DNA from: Spinacia oleracea
Lineage: Eukaryota > Streptophyta > Magnoliopsida > Caryophyllales > Amaranthaceae
Assembly: GCF_020520425.1 (NCBI RefSeq)
Contig: NC_079492.1
Span: 103,141,157 to 103,205,156, forward strand
Length of the DNA: 64,000 nt
Direction of reading: 5' to 3'
Below, piece by piece: positions 41,939-54,047 of this stretch. Under the pieces are notes generated by a model. That model did not search any database, was not told where the DNA came from, and saw only the letters and a list, made by a program, of their open reading frames with translations. Made by a program: the position numbers and the translations under genes. Position 1 is the first letter of the stretch; each line of letters begins with the position of its first letter.

Positions 41939-44267
41939 GTCTCCCACTTGTCCTTAGGGACAAGTGTGCATTTCCTAATTCCTTTGTCGCTCGATGCTTG
42001 CTCTTGAACATAAGGTAAGAGTTGTCATCCTTATTATGTCCAGAGGTGTTCCTCGGTTTCAGAGTTCAACTGATCAAATAAACAGATAATCATAGCCTAT
42101 GATTCATCCGAGCACGGCCATGCATTTCACAGTTTCTAGCTCTCCGAGTGGCCTTGTACAACTTTTAAGCATCTCATCCCGATTTATGGGAGGACAATCC
42201 CAATCTTGCGATCTTGAGATTAGACTTCGTTTGATAGGTGATTACCTGAGCGTTGCCTTTATAGCCTCCTTTTACGGTGCGACGGTTGGTCAACGTCAAA
42301 GCAACCAGTTCTCAAACAAGTAATCTCAAATCACTCAGGTATTGAGGATTTAGTGTCTAATAATTTATTGAAATTTACTTATGACAGATTTTCATCTCTT
42401 ACAGTAAAGTTTCATAGGTCTTGTCCGATACTAGTCTTCCCAAAGTAAGTATCTATGCAAATGATTATGACATTGCCATGTCCACATAGTTCAAGAATCA
42501 GAACTACTAGTCATCTTGCATTCTAATCGTCTAACGTTTTCTATGCGTCCAATTTTATAGAAAACTCCGACTAGGGACCATTTTCAACCTTTGACATTCA
42601 AGTTCACTTGATAGACATTTCTTAGTCACAGGACTGGTCCTGACAGTCTATCTTGAATATATCGTCAAATTGAAGGGACTCATCATTTAATACTAAACCA
42701 AGATTAAATGGAATATGAAAACACATTTCATATATGATAAATGTTCAACCCCAATGTTTTATAACCATGGGCCTCAAACCCATCTTTAAAACAGTTCATG
42801 GAATTCAAAGCTATGCTTGATTTCCAGTGCTACAATGTGAGTGTTGTTTCTCACTTGTTGCATAGGTTTAGTTATCATGCTTTGCCAATCTTAATATCCT
42901 TTTCATCGAATGTTCATCGAGATATGATGATAAGATCTTTTCGAGTTTGTTTATTATGTGATCTAGTCTTTCTTACTTCGATGGTGGTTTTACTCATTTT
43001 GCAATGAAGAACCATCAAGTTAGCAGACGTTTTTCTTGCTTCAAGAGTGGTTCTACGCATTTTTCAATGAAGAACCATCAAGCCAGCAGATAGGTGATCT
43101 ACCCAAGTTCAGTGAAGAACTTTAAACAACCCTGTTTTATTGCTTCTTAGGCAATAATTACTTTTACTTCAACTGTATAGGTTGCCAGTGATGCTTTGTT
43201 TGGATTTACCTATCCAAGCAGTTCATAGATATGTGGAAGACTCTCCGACTATATCTTAGAACATAGAAATTATTATTTTAATTTCCCACGCAACAACTCA
43301 TGGTCTCCAATCCATGTTGCCATTTCAAAACACGATGCTCTATAGCTCGTCCTTATCAATGGTTAACTCCAAAGGGTCTTGCTTGATCCTTTGCCAGTGT
43401 TTATGCGTGTAGCATCAATATTTAGCATATCTTTATTTCCTTGAATCAAGAACTATTCCTATGTACCATTTCAAGTACCATAAGTATTCTTGATCTCAAT
43501 CTAGTTGATCTTCACTTAGATCAATAGAGATTGGTATATGTTCGTCATGCCTAAAGTCATACGATACGTTTTTGGCGATCCTCATATTATATCATACATG
43601 ATAAATTCTTTTGCAGAATATTTCCCAATTGAATTCTATTCATGTAACTTTAGCTTATCTAGTTTCAGTAGATACTAAATTCAGCTAAATTCTTTGACAT
43701 AAAATATAGGTGAAGAATCTCATTAGATTCTTTGATGTTAACTTAGTAAATGCTTATACATAGTTCAAACATTCTTTACTTAGATTTATTCACATGGGTC
43801 GAATATCTCCAATGTAGTCTTTCGTGTTTGATTTAGTAAATGCCATTACTTAATCTAAAACATTAATATAAGATCTTTGTAAATAGATCTTAATACCCAG
43901 TATGTACTAAGTTTCGCCATGGTCCATCATTGATGAATTATTTCAAATCTAAGTCATTAGCATTTGAATGTTATTTCACAATAGAGAGATATGTGTGTAA
44001 TACACATAGGACCAATTAAGTTTTAAGTACTCCCACTAAACTTCTTATATATCTATAAGAATCATGTATATTTTATGAAACTAAAATGCTTATTAGCTTC
44101 ACTTAAAATACAGTTCCAATTCCCAATTGCTTGCTTAAATCTGTACTTAGATTTTATAAGCTAGCTTTCCTTTTCAAGCATTTATTTGGATCCACAAATC
44201 CTATGACATACCATGTACATAGTTTATTCCAACATTTGATTGAGGAATACGTTTTGTCATCCAATTG

Positions 44268-44480
44268 CTATATGTACCAATATGCAATCATTGCTTGAAT
44301 TATAGACTTAAGCATTACGATTATGCATGAGGTTTCAACACAATCCATGTCATGAATTTGCTTGTAACCTTTAGCAACTAATCTAGCTTTGCGTGTGAAC
44401 ACAATTTCATGTTTGATGGTTTTTATCCTTAAAACAAACTTGCAACCAATAGGTGTGAAACTATTCTTGCAAATCAACAA
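44268..44480 (-). pseudogene. Ty1/copia reverse transcriptase fragment in E1
   Basis: Reads CKFVLRIKTIKHEIVFTRKA, then RLVAKGYKQIHDMDCVETS, the conserved K-x-R-L-V-A-K-G-x-x-Q...D-x-x-E-T block of copia reverse transcriptase. The expected F-A-P-V that follows is degraded and a stop comes soon after. The catalytic YVDD region was not found. It confirms superfamily and orientation. The remaining interior (41954-44267 and 44481-48179) is a shredded polymerase and gag in which I could read no other domain. Confidence 0.65.
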
Positions 44481-47400
44481 AATTTCAATTTTGTCATCAA
44501 AACATTGAGTATGTTTTATGGCCTCTAACCATTTAAAACATTTGAGTCTATATATGGCCTCTAACCATTTTAGGGAATCTGGGTTTCGTCATAGCTTTCT
44601 TACAAGTCACAAACTCATTAATCTACATGATAATAGTTTGACTGCAAGTTGTAGGTTTCTTCACTATCTAATAGAAGAATCTCATAGTTTCATTGACCAG
44701 GACTCTATGTTTCTTTACTATCTAATAGAAGAATCTCATAGTTCCAGTGACTTGAACTCTATGCCTACTTGGGTATAGAACATCAAACAATAGAATATCA
44801 ATAGCCACTTGAAAGTCCTTTGAATATTCTGTTCTCCTTGAAGCACTTGTAAAGTCTTCTAAGAGATGTCTATTCTTTAAAGCCACTTCTAAAGTCCTTA
44901 AAGAATAAGTTCGGATTTTCTGAAGCACTTCGAAAAGCCTCCGGAATGTCCGTTTATGTTTGTTGTTCGCCTCGAAGACTTTCGAGGTCTATTTTCTCCC
45001 ACTTTTCATTTTGGAAACGAATCTCCAAAAGGACATTATTTCGAGCAAACAAACATTATGTTCTCAAAAATTCGTGGTAGAAACAATACCCTTGTGTCTC
45101 ATTTGAATAAATCACAATGAAACATATATCTAGACTTGGGCCTTAGTTTGTTGAATAACAAACACTAAGCTCCCACTGAGTTTAGCAACTCTTTAGATAT
45201 ATATAATTGAAAAGATATCCTGAAATTACTTTTCAATAGCTTTGACGAATTTGGTTTAGTTTGGTGGTAGTTGAGCATTTTGTTTTAGAAATTATAGGAA
45301 AAGTTTTTATGATTCATCATTAATCGAATCAAGTACCAATTGACTTCGATTATTCCAACTAAGATATGCCATATCTTATGGAGCTAGATTGTGAAATTAC
45401 AACACACAATCATTGATGATCATATTTGGTCTCAAGTAATCATCAACATGATCTAACCTAGATCTTTATGATTTCTTGCCAAGTGGATTTTATACTTCTG
45501 AATCTTTGAACTAGCCAAACAGATTCAACTTATATCACATTTGAGTAAATAAACCTATATTCACTCAAATCCATGTGAAATAATAAAGTCATAAAACCTT
45601 TCTTTAGCTTTGAACTCTATCGTCTAGGCGTTCTAACAATAGTTCATTTTCTTTGTTACTTTCAACAAGTAAGACTAGCTTGTCTTAAGTTGATCTAGAA
45701 ATCAACCAACTTTCAAAACGTCCATCAAAATAGAGCTTATGAATGTTAACTTGTTGATATGGTCTAAGCAACAATGCCAAAGATTAGTGGAACTCAAATC
45801 AAGGGGTTGATTTGAACCTAGTAAAGTTCTTTAAAGAGTTGTTTGTTTTAATCAAGCATATTGACTCAACCTGTAATTGACCATTTCATTCAAATAAACA
45901 AACAAACTGTTTTTGTTTTTCTTGAATGTGAGTCTTTCTGTGTTTGAAGCAGAAATTTAGGTATGCTGATTATGGAACAAAATAGCCATTAAGTTCCAGC
46001 CTTTGAAAGGACTTAAAACAAACTTAGATGACCCTACAATTAATGTAGCATTGTCATGCTTCATTTCCCACTTGTAGGTCATTAGTGTATCCTAGCTTCC
46101 ATTGTTTGAGTTTATTACCGAAGTAAGAACCTCAAGCGGTATATGATACCAAGGAAGTTTGATTGCTAGGTCACTTCTCTTTAAACATAAACTTATAGGT
46201 AGAAACGGAATCGTAAATTCCTTTCATTTGTTCCTTGTTTTCCTATTTCTTGTACCCTTTCTTATAGTCTTAAGAATTGAATTCTTTAGTGTTGACTTTT
46301 ATACTTTGTTAGACATGTCCAATGTCACCCCAACAAGGTTCTTAACATTTAATTTATGTTGAATATTAAGTTTCAACTAGATGATCTTACCAGAAGCTTC
46401 TAAAGTTCTCTAAGCATCGATCTATTCGAATGTCTAGGGACTAGACTCATTCGAGAATTAAATGGACAAAGATATTAGGTTGTTAACCATTGGTAAAGCT
46501 GAGCGTTTAAGCTCAATGCTTTATGATCTCAAAACTACAGTGTATTTTGATTTCACAAACACCAATTGGTTTGCCATTCGATTTTGATATTCGAAAACAA
46601 CCATAAAAGTCGATATAAGAAACGTACATTTTAAATTGCTCACTTTCTCTCTTTTCCGTGAATCGTTCTTGGATTCACTACCAATCGAGGAAATTTACTG
46701 TTATCTTTCTAAAAGGATTTATTGCAGTGCAAGATATTTAATTATAAACAATAATTAAAACATACATTGAAGCATGCAAAGTCTAAACATTTATCATGAA
46801 TAATAGCTTGAAATTAAAGCAACCATGCAATTCAAACAAGTTATTAGCATTTTATTCGATTAGGTGTTCCGGCAGGTGTGAATAAAATGATTCCAAGATC
46901 CTAAAATCATTGAAGAACTAAGCACAGTTTGTCGACTTAATTCTAAAACATCTTAGGTAAGCAAAAGCCTTTTGCTAATAGTCTAGAAACTATTCTTGGT
47001 TGATAGGTACGTCTAAGAACTTATTAGGTAAACCTATCGATTTTGCCACGACATAAAAGGACTCCTTACTTATATCGTTGAGTTTCACCAAAACTAACAT
47101 GTACTCACAATTATTTGTGTACCTTGCCCCTTTAGGACCAATAAGTAACACCTCGCTGAGCGAAAACTATTACTAGATTGATGTAAAGGATATCCAAGCA
47201 AGTGTATATTTTGGCATGGCACCTTTTAACTCAATTTTTAAGTTTGGAACTTAAGGCTCTTACTATGTTGGTTAGATTTTAAGTGAACTAAAATCCTTAA
47301 TCATGCAACATAATCAAGCTTTTGATCTCATGCATTTTAAGACATATTTAAAAGCAATAAATAACTTAAAACATGCATAAGATAAATGTGATCTAGTATG

Positions 47401-48179
47401 GCCCGACTTCATCTTGAAGCTTTGACTTCAAAGTCCGTCTTGAAAATCTCCGTGGGAGGCACCATTTTCTTCAAATAGGATAAGCTATAACTAATTACAA
47501 CTATTTGATGGTTCGCAGACCATATTTGAATTGAAAAATAACTTTGGTACTTTAGACCAATTACATTCAAATTAATGGTACGCAGACCATATTTTCTATC
47601 CTATTAGGGCCATACTAGTCACTTCATAACCTGCAAAACAGTACATATACAATATATACCATTCACCCATTCATTATCATGAATGGCCCACATAGCTGGT
47701 TAGTAAAACACATTATGCATCACGTAAATATTTGCAGCAATTAATCAAGGGCACCAATAATCTACCAATTATTCAGTCCTTATTAATTCTAATCAAGTTG
47801 TTTTAACCTTAAGGATTTGTAGACCTAATCAAGAGTTTATGACTAAAAAGCGCTCCCACTTAAACCAATAAATTCATATGCTTTACTAATTTTAAACATA
47901 AAAATGTATTTCTAGTCTAACCGGAAACATACAAATTTAATTAAAATTTAAAGCTCATATAAATTTATAATTGAATCCAAAAAGTTTAATTTAATTTCAG
48001 TCGTATTTAAATTAATTCATGATTTTAATTTTAGTAAAATAATTAGAATAAATAACATTTATTATAATTACAATATTCAAAATTAAAATCCAAGAAAATA
48101 ATTTAAATTATTAATTTTAAAATTAATTAAAATTACGTGAACTGAAATTTTCAAATTAAACATTAAAACGATCTAATCG

Positions 48180-48860
48180 TAACGCAAACACCCTACGCAT
48201 TGCACGCCCATGGGCCGCACGCACACAGCCATCGCTGGCCATGTGCGCGCAGCCCATGCGCTCGTCGCATAGCTGCTGCATCTCCATCGCAAGCCATCGC
48301 ACGCCGTGGTGCTTGCTGCGCGCGCGCCAGCGCTCATCGCACGCGAGCCATCGCTCGCAGTGCGCGCTCGCCAGCGCTCGCTGTGCGCGCGAGCCATCGC
48401 TCGTTGGGCGCGCGACATCGCTCGCTGTGCGCGCGACATCGCTCGCTGGGCGCGCGACATCGCTCGCTGTGCGCGCGACATCGCTCGCTGGGCGCGCGAC
48501 ATCGCTCGCTGTGCGCGCGAGCCATCGCTCGCTGTGCGCGCGAGCCATCGCTCGCTGTGCGCGCGAGCAACGCTGGGCGCAGCGCTCGTGGCACGCGAGC
48601 TTGCGCTCGCTGCGCGCGAGGCTGCGCGCTCTTGCGCGAGGCAGCGCGCGTTGTGGCGCAGCTCGCTTGCTGCCTACACGCGACTGCCTTGGCTTGCCTT
48701 TCGCCCATGCCCATTTGTTCATAGCTCGTGGCCCACGACACAAGGCAGGGCTGCTGCCTTGTGCTCGTGCACTACGCCCTTGCTCATTGCATTCGTGCCG
48801 CACGGGCGACGAGCTCCCTTGCTCGTCGTCGCATGCCCGCACTATACAATCACCCCTTAA
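48180..48860 (-). repeat. GC-rich minisatellite in E1 leader
   Basis: Core 48335-48570 alternates 21-bp units (gcgcgacatcgctcgctgkgc) and 23-bp units (gcgcgagccatcgctcgctgtgc), with tgtgc/gggc versions alternating as a 42-bp higher-order repeat. It lies in the leader between the primer site and the coding relics. The E2 counterpart (61740-62020) has a different copy number and order. Open frames on both strands follow from the lack of stop triplets. Confidence 0.8.
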
Positions 48861-49635
48861 GGGTAACACGAAGCGTCCATTGCTTTGTGCGTGCAAGTTT
48901 TATGAACGAATCGCATAAAAATTTAAAATTTATATTTAAAATTAATGACAAATTAATAAATAATATTAATTTCATAATTTTAGGGCGAAAAATCGAAAAT
49001 TTATTATTCAATTGATTTCCGATTTACATGGATTCAAGTCTAGGTCATAAAAATTTAAAATTTATCATAAATTTACAATTTTTATGGTGGTTTTTAATCA
49101 TAGGTTTCTAATTAAATTATAATTAATTATGAAAATCAAATTAATTCTAAATTATTCTAATTTTCAACAAATTAATCATAATTACGAATTAGATTGCATA
49201 ATTAACAAGGCTAGGCATTCAAACTTGTTAAACATATACAGTAGGCAATCAAAAATTCAAGATTTATCAACAAGAATCGCAAATATTTAATTTAACATCT
49301 TAAATTTACGAAATTTTGCATTCGAAAAACTAAAACCTTCGAAAAGTCATAGTTAGGCTTCGAATTTGAGAGTTCTGGGTTCGGCAGAAAAATATTAATT
49401 TTGTCAAAATTTTAGAATGCCTTTTACATGCGGAATTGACACAAAAATCACTCGATTTGGATGAGTAACGAAGAAACTGCCGAAAAACTGCGTACGTATA
49501 ATTAAATAAACGCAATTTGCAATTAATTAACAATTACGAAAATTAATCACCCCTTTTAATTCTTGCAAATTTTTAATATTTAACCATGTTCATGCAAATT
49601 AGATTATGAAAATAATAAGGGGCTCGTGATACCAC
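48861..49635 (-). other. E1 leader and primer-binding site
   Basis: AT-rich leader. The primer site TGGTATCACGAGC (minus strand, 49634-49622) starts one base after the 5' LTR and matches the 3' end of initiator tRNA-Met with one extra base, the usual copia primer. Confidence 0.75.
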
Positions 49636-51046
49636 TGTTAGGTTATGATACATATGATCGATATTACATAAATCATGCGGAAACAACCATTAACCCAGGA
49701 TTACATATTATTTACACATAATCATATAGCATAATTTAGATGCATACTCTTTGTTGCGTGCCCTCCCTAGCTGCGCCCGAACCGAACAAGAACAAGTCTT
49801 TAGGACTCCAAGTGTCGTCCCTCCGTAGATAGTCCACAGTACGTCCGGATCCGCCTTAAGATTGACCAACTAGGATCGCCCTCAAGGTACTAGAATTTTC
49901 GGCACTTTTGAGCAAGATGTGTGGCTGAATTTTTCTCTCAAAAACTCACTTTGAATACTTTGAAACTCGTTATAATTTGTGAACCCAGGCCACATATTTA
50001 TAGGGGTATGGAAAGGGAATTGGAATCCTATTCAGATACAAATTAATTAAACCTAGAATCCTACAAGAACTCTAATTAATTAATTTATCAAATAGAATTA
50101 GGAATTTAATCATTAACCGAACTCTGCATGATTTAGGAATCGTGCATGAACACAAACACTTACGCACACACACACGGCAGCCACGATGGGCCGCCCATGC
50201 GCGTGCGTGCGAGCAGCAGCCCACGCAGCGAGGCCTACGCGAGCTACAAGCCCACGTAGCTCCTGCGCGCGCTGTGCGCGCTGCCACGGCCTGCTGGGCC
50301 TGGCGTGGCCTTGGCTGTTCGTGTGGCGCGCTTGGCTTGCTGGGCGATGGCCTGGCTTCGTGCTGGGCCCTCGTCCGGCAGGCCTCGTCCGATGCTTATT
50401 CGTACGATACGCTTCCGATTAAATTTCCGATTCCGGAATTCATTTCCGATACGAACAATATTTAATATTTCCGATTCCGGAATTAATTTCCGTTTCGAAC
50501 AAATATTTAATATTTCCGTTTCCGGAATTATTTTCCGATTCCGATAATATTTCCGATTCTGACAATATTTCCGTTTCCGGCAATATTTCCGATTCTGGCA
50601 ATATTTCCATTTCCGATAATATTTTCCGATACGTACCATGTTTCCGTTTCCGGCAACATCTACGACTTGGATAATATTTATATTTCCGATACGATCCATA
50701 TTTCCGTTTCCGGTAATATCATCGTTTCCGGAGTATTCATTTCTTGCCTGTGACGATCTCAGCTCCCACTGAAACCAAGATCCGTCGATTCCGAATATTC
50801 ATAGATGGAGTATTTAATGCCATTAAATACTTGATCCGTTTACGTACTATTTGTGTGACCCTACGGGTTCAGTCAAGAGTAAGCTGTGGATTAATATCAT
50901 TAATTCCACTTGAATTGAAGCGGCCTCTAGCTAGGCATTCAGCTCACTTGATCTCACTGAATTATTAACTTGTTAATTAATACTGAACCGCATTTATTAG
51001 ACTTAACATAGAATGCATACTTGGACCAAGGGCATTATTTCCTTCA
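49636..51046 (-). mobile_element. E1 5' LTR (element sense)
   Basis: 1411 bp, colinear with 40532-41938. Differences seen include a 4-base insertion near 49661, and single changes near 49728, 49838, 50149, 50380, 50514 and 50915. Confidence 0.85.
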
Positions 51047-51051
51047 GCGGT

Positions 51052-51356
51052 CTGAGTGAATTGGGTAAGTATGGGTCGAGTCATAGGCGTTTGCATCAGC
51101 TGAATTGTATGGAAGGATTGTTGCTGATAATTTCAGACTAATTTCTCTGTTCAGAATTGAAAACCAGAATAATGTCTGGGTTCATAATTTTGACTATATA
51201 TTCAGAAATAAGTTCAGAGTTATCACTGTTTCACAATTCTAAATCATAGATAATGAAACAATTCTGTTTACTTCCTAAACATGTGATAAATCACATTCCA
51301 TTATGCCTTGGATCTGAACTGGTGATAATAGAAAACAAAATTGTCTCATATAGTAC
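51052..51356. other. Host locus resuming right of E1
   Basis: Removing E1 and one GCGGT copy joins gtcgaggatgcggt to ctgagtgaattgg. No domain readable here; it may be intronic to the SIN3-like fragment on the minus strand. Confidence 0.35.
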
Positions 51357-51833
51357 CAGGTCTCTCACAACGTGCCAAAAACTCATCAAACCCGTCCACG
51401 AGATCTTGGTAATTTGCAAGTATATCACGCACCTACGACGAAATAAAGAAGTGTTCAATCTTTTAACTGATACGCTCATTATTAAATAAGAAAGTTAACA
51501 AGAACTTCCACAAATTTAAAAAACTCTTATTAAATAATTTAACTTGATTTACAATAATGTTCATCACTGCCAGTCTCTAGGTTTTAAAAGTGTAACATAT
51601 AAAAAAAATTTAAAAAGAGAAGGAAAAAAATAGTAATAGAGTAATAGTAAAAACAAACGTAGTGAAAGCAAAAAAGTTATCACTGTCAAAAGTCATATCA
51701 AAGCTTGCAACTCTTGTCTTGTGATTATCTCCCTGCAGTATGTGTGAATGCATTTTAAAAATTCCTGATAATCATCAAGATTATCCAATCCCTCTTTGAT
51801 TTTTTCACAGAATGCAAGTTCTTGACTGTACAT
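51357..51833 (-). pseudogene. SIN3-like PAH-domain exon fragments
   Basis: Two short minus-strand exons. 51833-51693 reads [36 protein letters not shown] and QELQALI. 51432-51357, framed by TCGTAG and a CTG/GTACTA donor, reads VRDILANYQDLVDGFDEFLA then RCERP. Together they follow a paired amphipathic helix of SIN3 co-repressors: FCEKVKE...DYQxFLKCLxxY...ELQxLV...LL..HPDLxxxFNxFLxRCE. SIN3 scaffolds histone deacetylase complexes. The first exon runs into a stop (51695-51693) instead of a clear donor, and no other SIN3 exon is visible nearby, so this is more likely a captured or decayed fragment than a gene. Confidence 0.55.
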
Positions 51834-52669
51834 ACCTGCAATAATATCACCAGTCTAAGGACTTTAAACAGAATAAGTGAACATACAAAATGTTGACTGT
51901 GGGCCTGCCTTATAAGGCCTCGAAGAAGATGGGACCAATAATTTGGTAAAATGAAGCACTAACCTAAAGGATTGCAAACTACAGTATGTATATGCTTATT
52001 ATTTCCTCATCTCATTCAATTACTTCCTCAACCACCTCATACGACCATCATAACAAGTAGACCATTCCCCACAGCAGTACAACTCCCCCCTCCCCACAGA
52101 AGAAAAATCCCTGACATATTTCAGTTTCACTCAGGCCCAGTTATAGTGTCCACATATTCCAAAACAACACACCTACTTCTACTTATTCGATATTCAAATT
52201 ATACTCAAGATGAAAACAAAGGCCACAGAAACAAGTAGCAATCTAGTAATGATTATTGATTACTGAGTATGGGGGAAATATAAAGTAAGTCTCAGTTATA
52301 GGAATGAAACAGCAACACTATTTATATAGAACCTTTTGAAGTTGAACTCTCATTTTCCAAATAACTTAATGCTCTGTTTTACTCTGTGGGCTACAGGTAC
52401 TTTGTGAACCTTCTGACGTTGTCCTGTCATTTGGATTTCTTGCTCTTGAAAACTAAGGTAGTTCCTTAACTTTTCAAATTTAATATAGTCAAATGCCATT
52501 TTACAAGAGCTAGAATTAATAGAATATGACTGACCATGCATCTCATTCTCCTAATAATCCCCAAAATATGAAACTGAAGAATGTGTGTTTTGCACTTCAA
52601 TATGATATGTCCTTGCTCAAATTTTTAAACTTTTGTTTTTATTTGGCTCTCCAATTTGGCAGAATTACT
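51834..52669. other. Non-coding or unrecognised stretch before dsRBD-like ORF
   Basis: Contains a pyrimidine-rich part (51985-52110) and a minus-strand 63-codon frame (52541-52350) without a recognisable domain. The acceptor ctccaatttggcag at 52651-52662 leads into the next ORF. Confidence 0.35.
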
Positions 52670-53122
52670 ATGACTAAGACTACTAAACTTTTCACTATAA
52701 GCTTCACTAAGCTACTATCTGATATCATCAACTGGTATGGTTTGCCACTACCACTGTACAAACAATACCATAAGCAACGACGACAACAATATGTAGCAAT
52801 CATAAAACCGAGAACTACACAAGATGGCCCGACAATAAAAATCAAAAGCCAACGTTCGAAAGATTTGGAAACAGCAACTGAGCATGCTGCACAAATAGCC
52901 ATACACAAATTAAAGGAATGCTACCAATTTGACATAACTGACTTCAACTTAGATGCCATCCGCCATGAAAGGAAAAAACGGCGTGTAGCAGAAATTAAAA
53001 GAGTTAAAGAAGAAATGAGCTTTGAAACCTTAAAGCACAATTATATGGATGTTTGTGAGGAAAATAGGGCCCTAATACAAGAGCTACGTTGGGCCAAGAA
53101 CTTGGGATATGTCTTACATTAG
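52670..53122 (+). CDS. dsRNA-binding-domain-like protein, 150 residues
   Basis: ATG at 52670 follows a strong acceptor (tttggcag, 52662) by 7 bases, so the longer upstream frame is probably intron. Residues about 20-75 read INWYGLPLPLYKQY, VAIIKPRTTQDGPTIKIKSQ and TATEHAAQIAIHKL, resembling a double-stranded RNA binding fold (LPxPxY...A-A-x-x-A-L), without its usual basic KK motif. The second half is charged and likely coiled coil (RHERKKRRVAEIKRVKEEMS, ENRALIQELRWAKN). No stop before 53120. Role unknown. It may be an exon of the same transcript as the arginine-rich frames that follow. A decayed gene is possible. Confidence 0.45.
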   Translation: MTKTTKLFTISFTKLLSDIINWYGLPLPLYKQYHKQRRQQYVAIIKPRTTQDGPTIKIKSQRSKDLETATEHAAQIAIHKLKECYQFDITDFNLDAIRHERKKRRVAEIKRVKEEMSFETLKHNYMDVCEENRALIQELRWAKNLGYVLH

Positions 53123-53284
53123 AAATCTACAATAAGTCACTTGTCTTTTGTTTTTCCGTGAAATTTTGGACGAATAAAATGTATCTTACTTATGCAAGGA
53201 TTTTGACAAAGGTTTTAATTTCTTAATCTTTAATTTCAAACAAAACATAGTGTAAATCCAACCACTTTACCTTAGTGTAATAAG

Positions 53285-53735
53285 GAAAACAGGTATGGAA
53301 AATGGAGATGAAGCTAGACATAGAAGGCTATTGCGACGCTTAATTCTCATACAAAGGAGAAACAAAGCCAGAAACAATAACCCACCCCATGTCAGGGTCA
53401 CAGCTTCTCGGCCAAGGAATCTGCCAGTGATTTGGCCACAACACTCAGTGCCGTCATTGATGAATGCAGTAGAAAGAGTAGGTATGGATAATGGAGATGA
53501 AGCTAGACATAGAAGGCTATTGCGACGCTTCATTCTGATACAAAGGAGAAATAAAGCCAGAAAAAATAACCCAACCCATTTTAGGGTCACAGACTCTCGA
53601 CCAAGGCATTTTCCAGTGATTTGGCCACAACACCCAGTGGCGTCAACGATGAATGCAGTAGAAAGAGCACACCGCTCACCTACATCAAGAGGTTGGTTAC
53701 TCCCAACATTCATTATATTACGAAATTTACCCTAA
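53285..53735 (+). CDS. Arginine-rich ORF with in-frame 63-residue tandem duplication
   Basis: Opens at ATG 53295 after gaaaacag and repeats at ATG 53484: GDEARHRRLLRRLILIQRRN then VTASRPRNLPVIWPQHSVPS in copy one; GDEARHRRLLRRFILIQRRN and VTDSRPRHFPVIWPQHPVAS in copy two. The period is exactly 189 bp, so the frame is kept. I do not recognise the domain; the R-rich start is like the variable N-terminal part of some Helitron replication proteins, but no Rep or helicase motif is here. The frame after 53680 (aagag/gttgg donor) is probably intron. Confidence 0.45.
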
Positions 53736-53754
53736 TTCTTGACAATAACCTAAA

Positions 53755-53996
53755 GTTAGAAAATAAAATAATAGGAGAAACAAGTGCATCAATCAATAGT
53801 GATATTGGTTCTAGGACACCTTCAAGACGACGTAGAAGGAGTGACAATAGAGAGTCTACATCATCTTTGCGGCGTAGACTAAATTCTTCATTACCATCTG
53901 ATGGTTCAATGACTCCTACTACTGAAACTGATATCGAGAACAGCCGATCTCCTCAACCCAACTTGACCAGAGGTAACTTTATTATACTACAACAAG
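53755..53996 (+). CDS. Arginine/serine-rich exon, truncated by E2
   Basis: A different frame from the previous ORF, consistent with an intron between. Reads TSASINSDIGSRTPSRRRRR, SDNRESTSSLRRRLNSSLPS and TETDIENSRSPQPNLTRG, then a gtaact donor at 53975. Low complexity, likely disordered. E2 begins 52 bp later at 54048. I cannot name it. Confidence 0.35.
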
Positions 53997-54047
53997 TTTG
54001 TTAACAGCGATACACTATGCAACCTATGAATATTAAACCCTTATTCC

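Larger units (their letters stand above)
40532..51046 (-). mobile_element. E1: complete Ty1/copia retrotransposon
   Basis: Minus-strand element flanked by the perfect duplication GCGGT (40527-40531, 51047-51051). LTRs 49636-51046 (5' in element sense) and 40532-41938 (3') begin TGAAGGAAATAATGCCC and end CCTAACA. They differ at only about seven or eight places by eye (about 99.5% identical). A tRNA-iMet primer site and a GTGGGAGAC polypurine tract are in place. The 7.7-kb interior holds only broken polymerase relics plus a GC minisatellite. Young insertion, dead coding region. Confidence 0.85.

Noticed and set aside
48156..48918. Several 170-250 codon ORFs on both strands across the GC minisatellite in E1 (and 61606-62308 in E2)
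   Set aside because: The 21/23-bp units contain no stop triplets in most frames, so every frame stays open. The peptides are Ala/Arg/Ser repeats with no domain and lie in the leader of a copia element.
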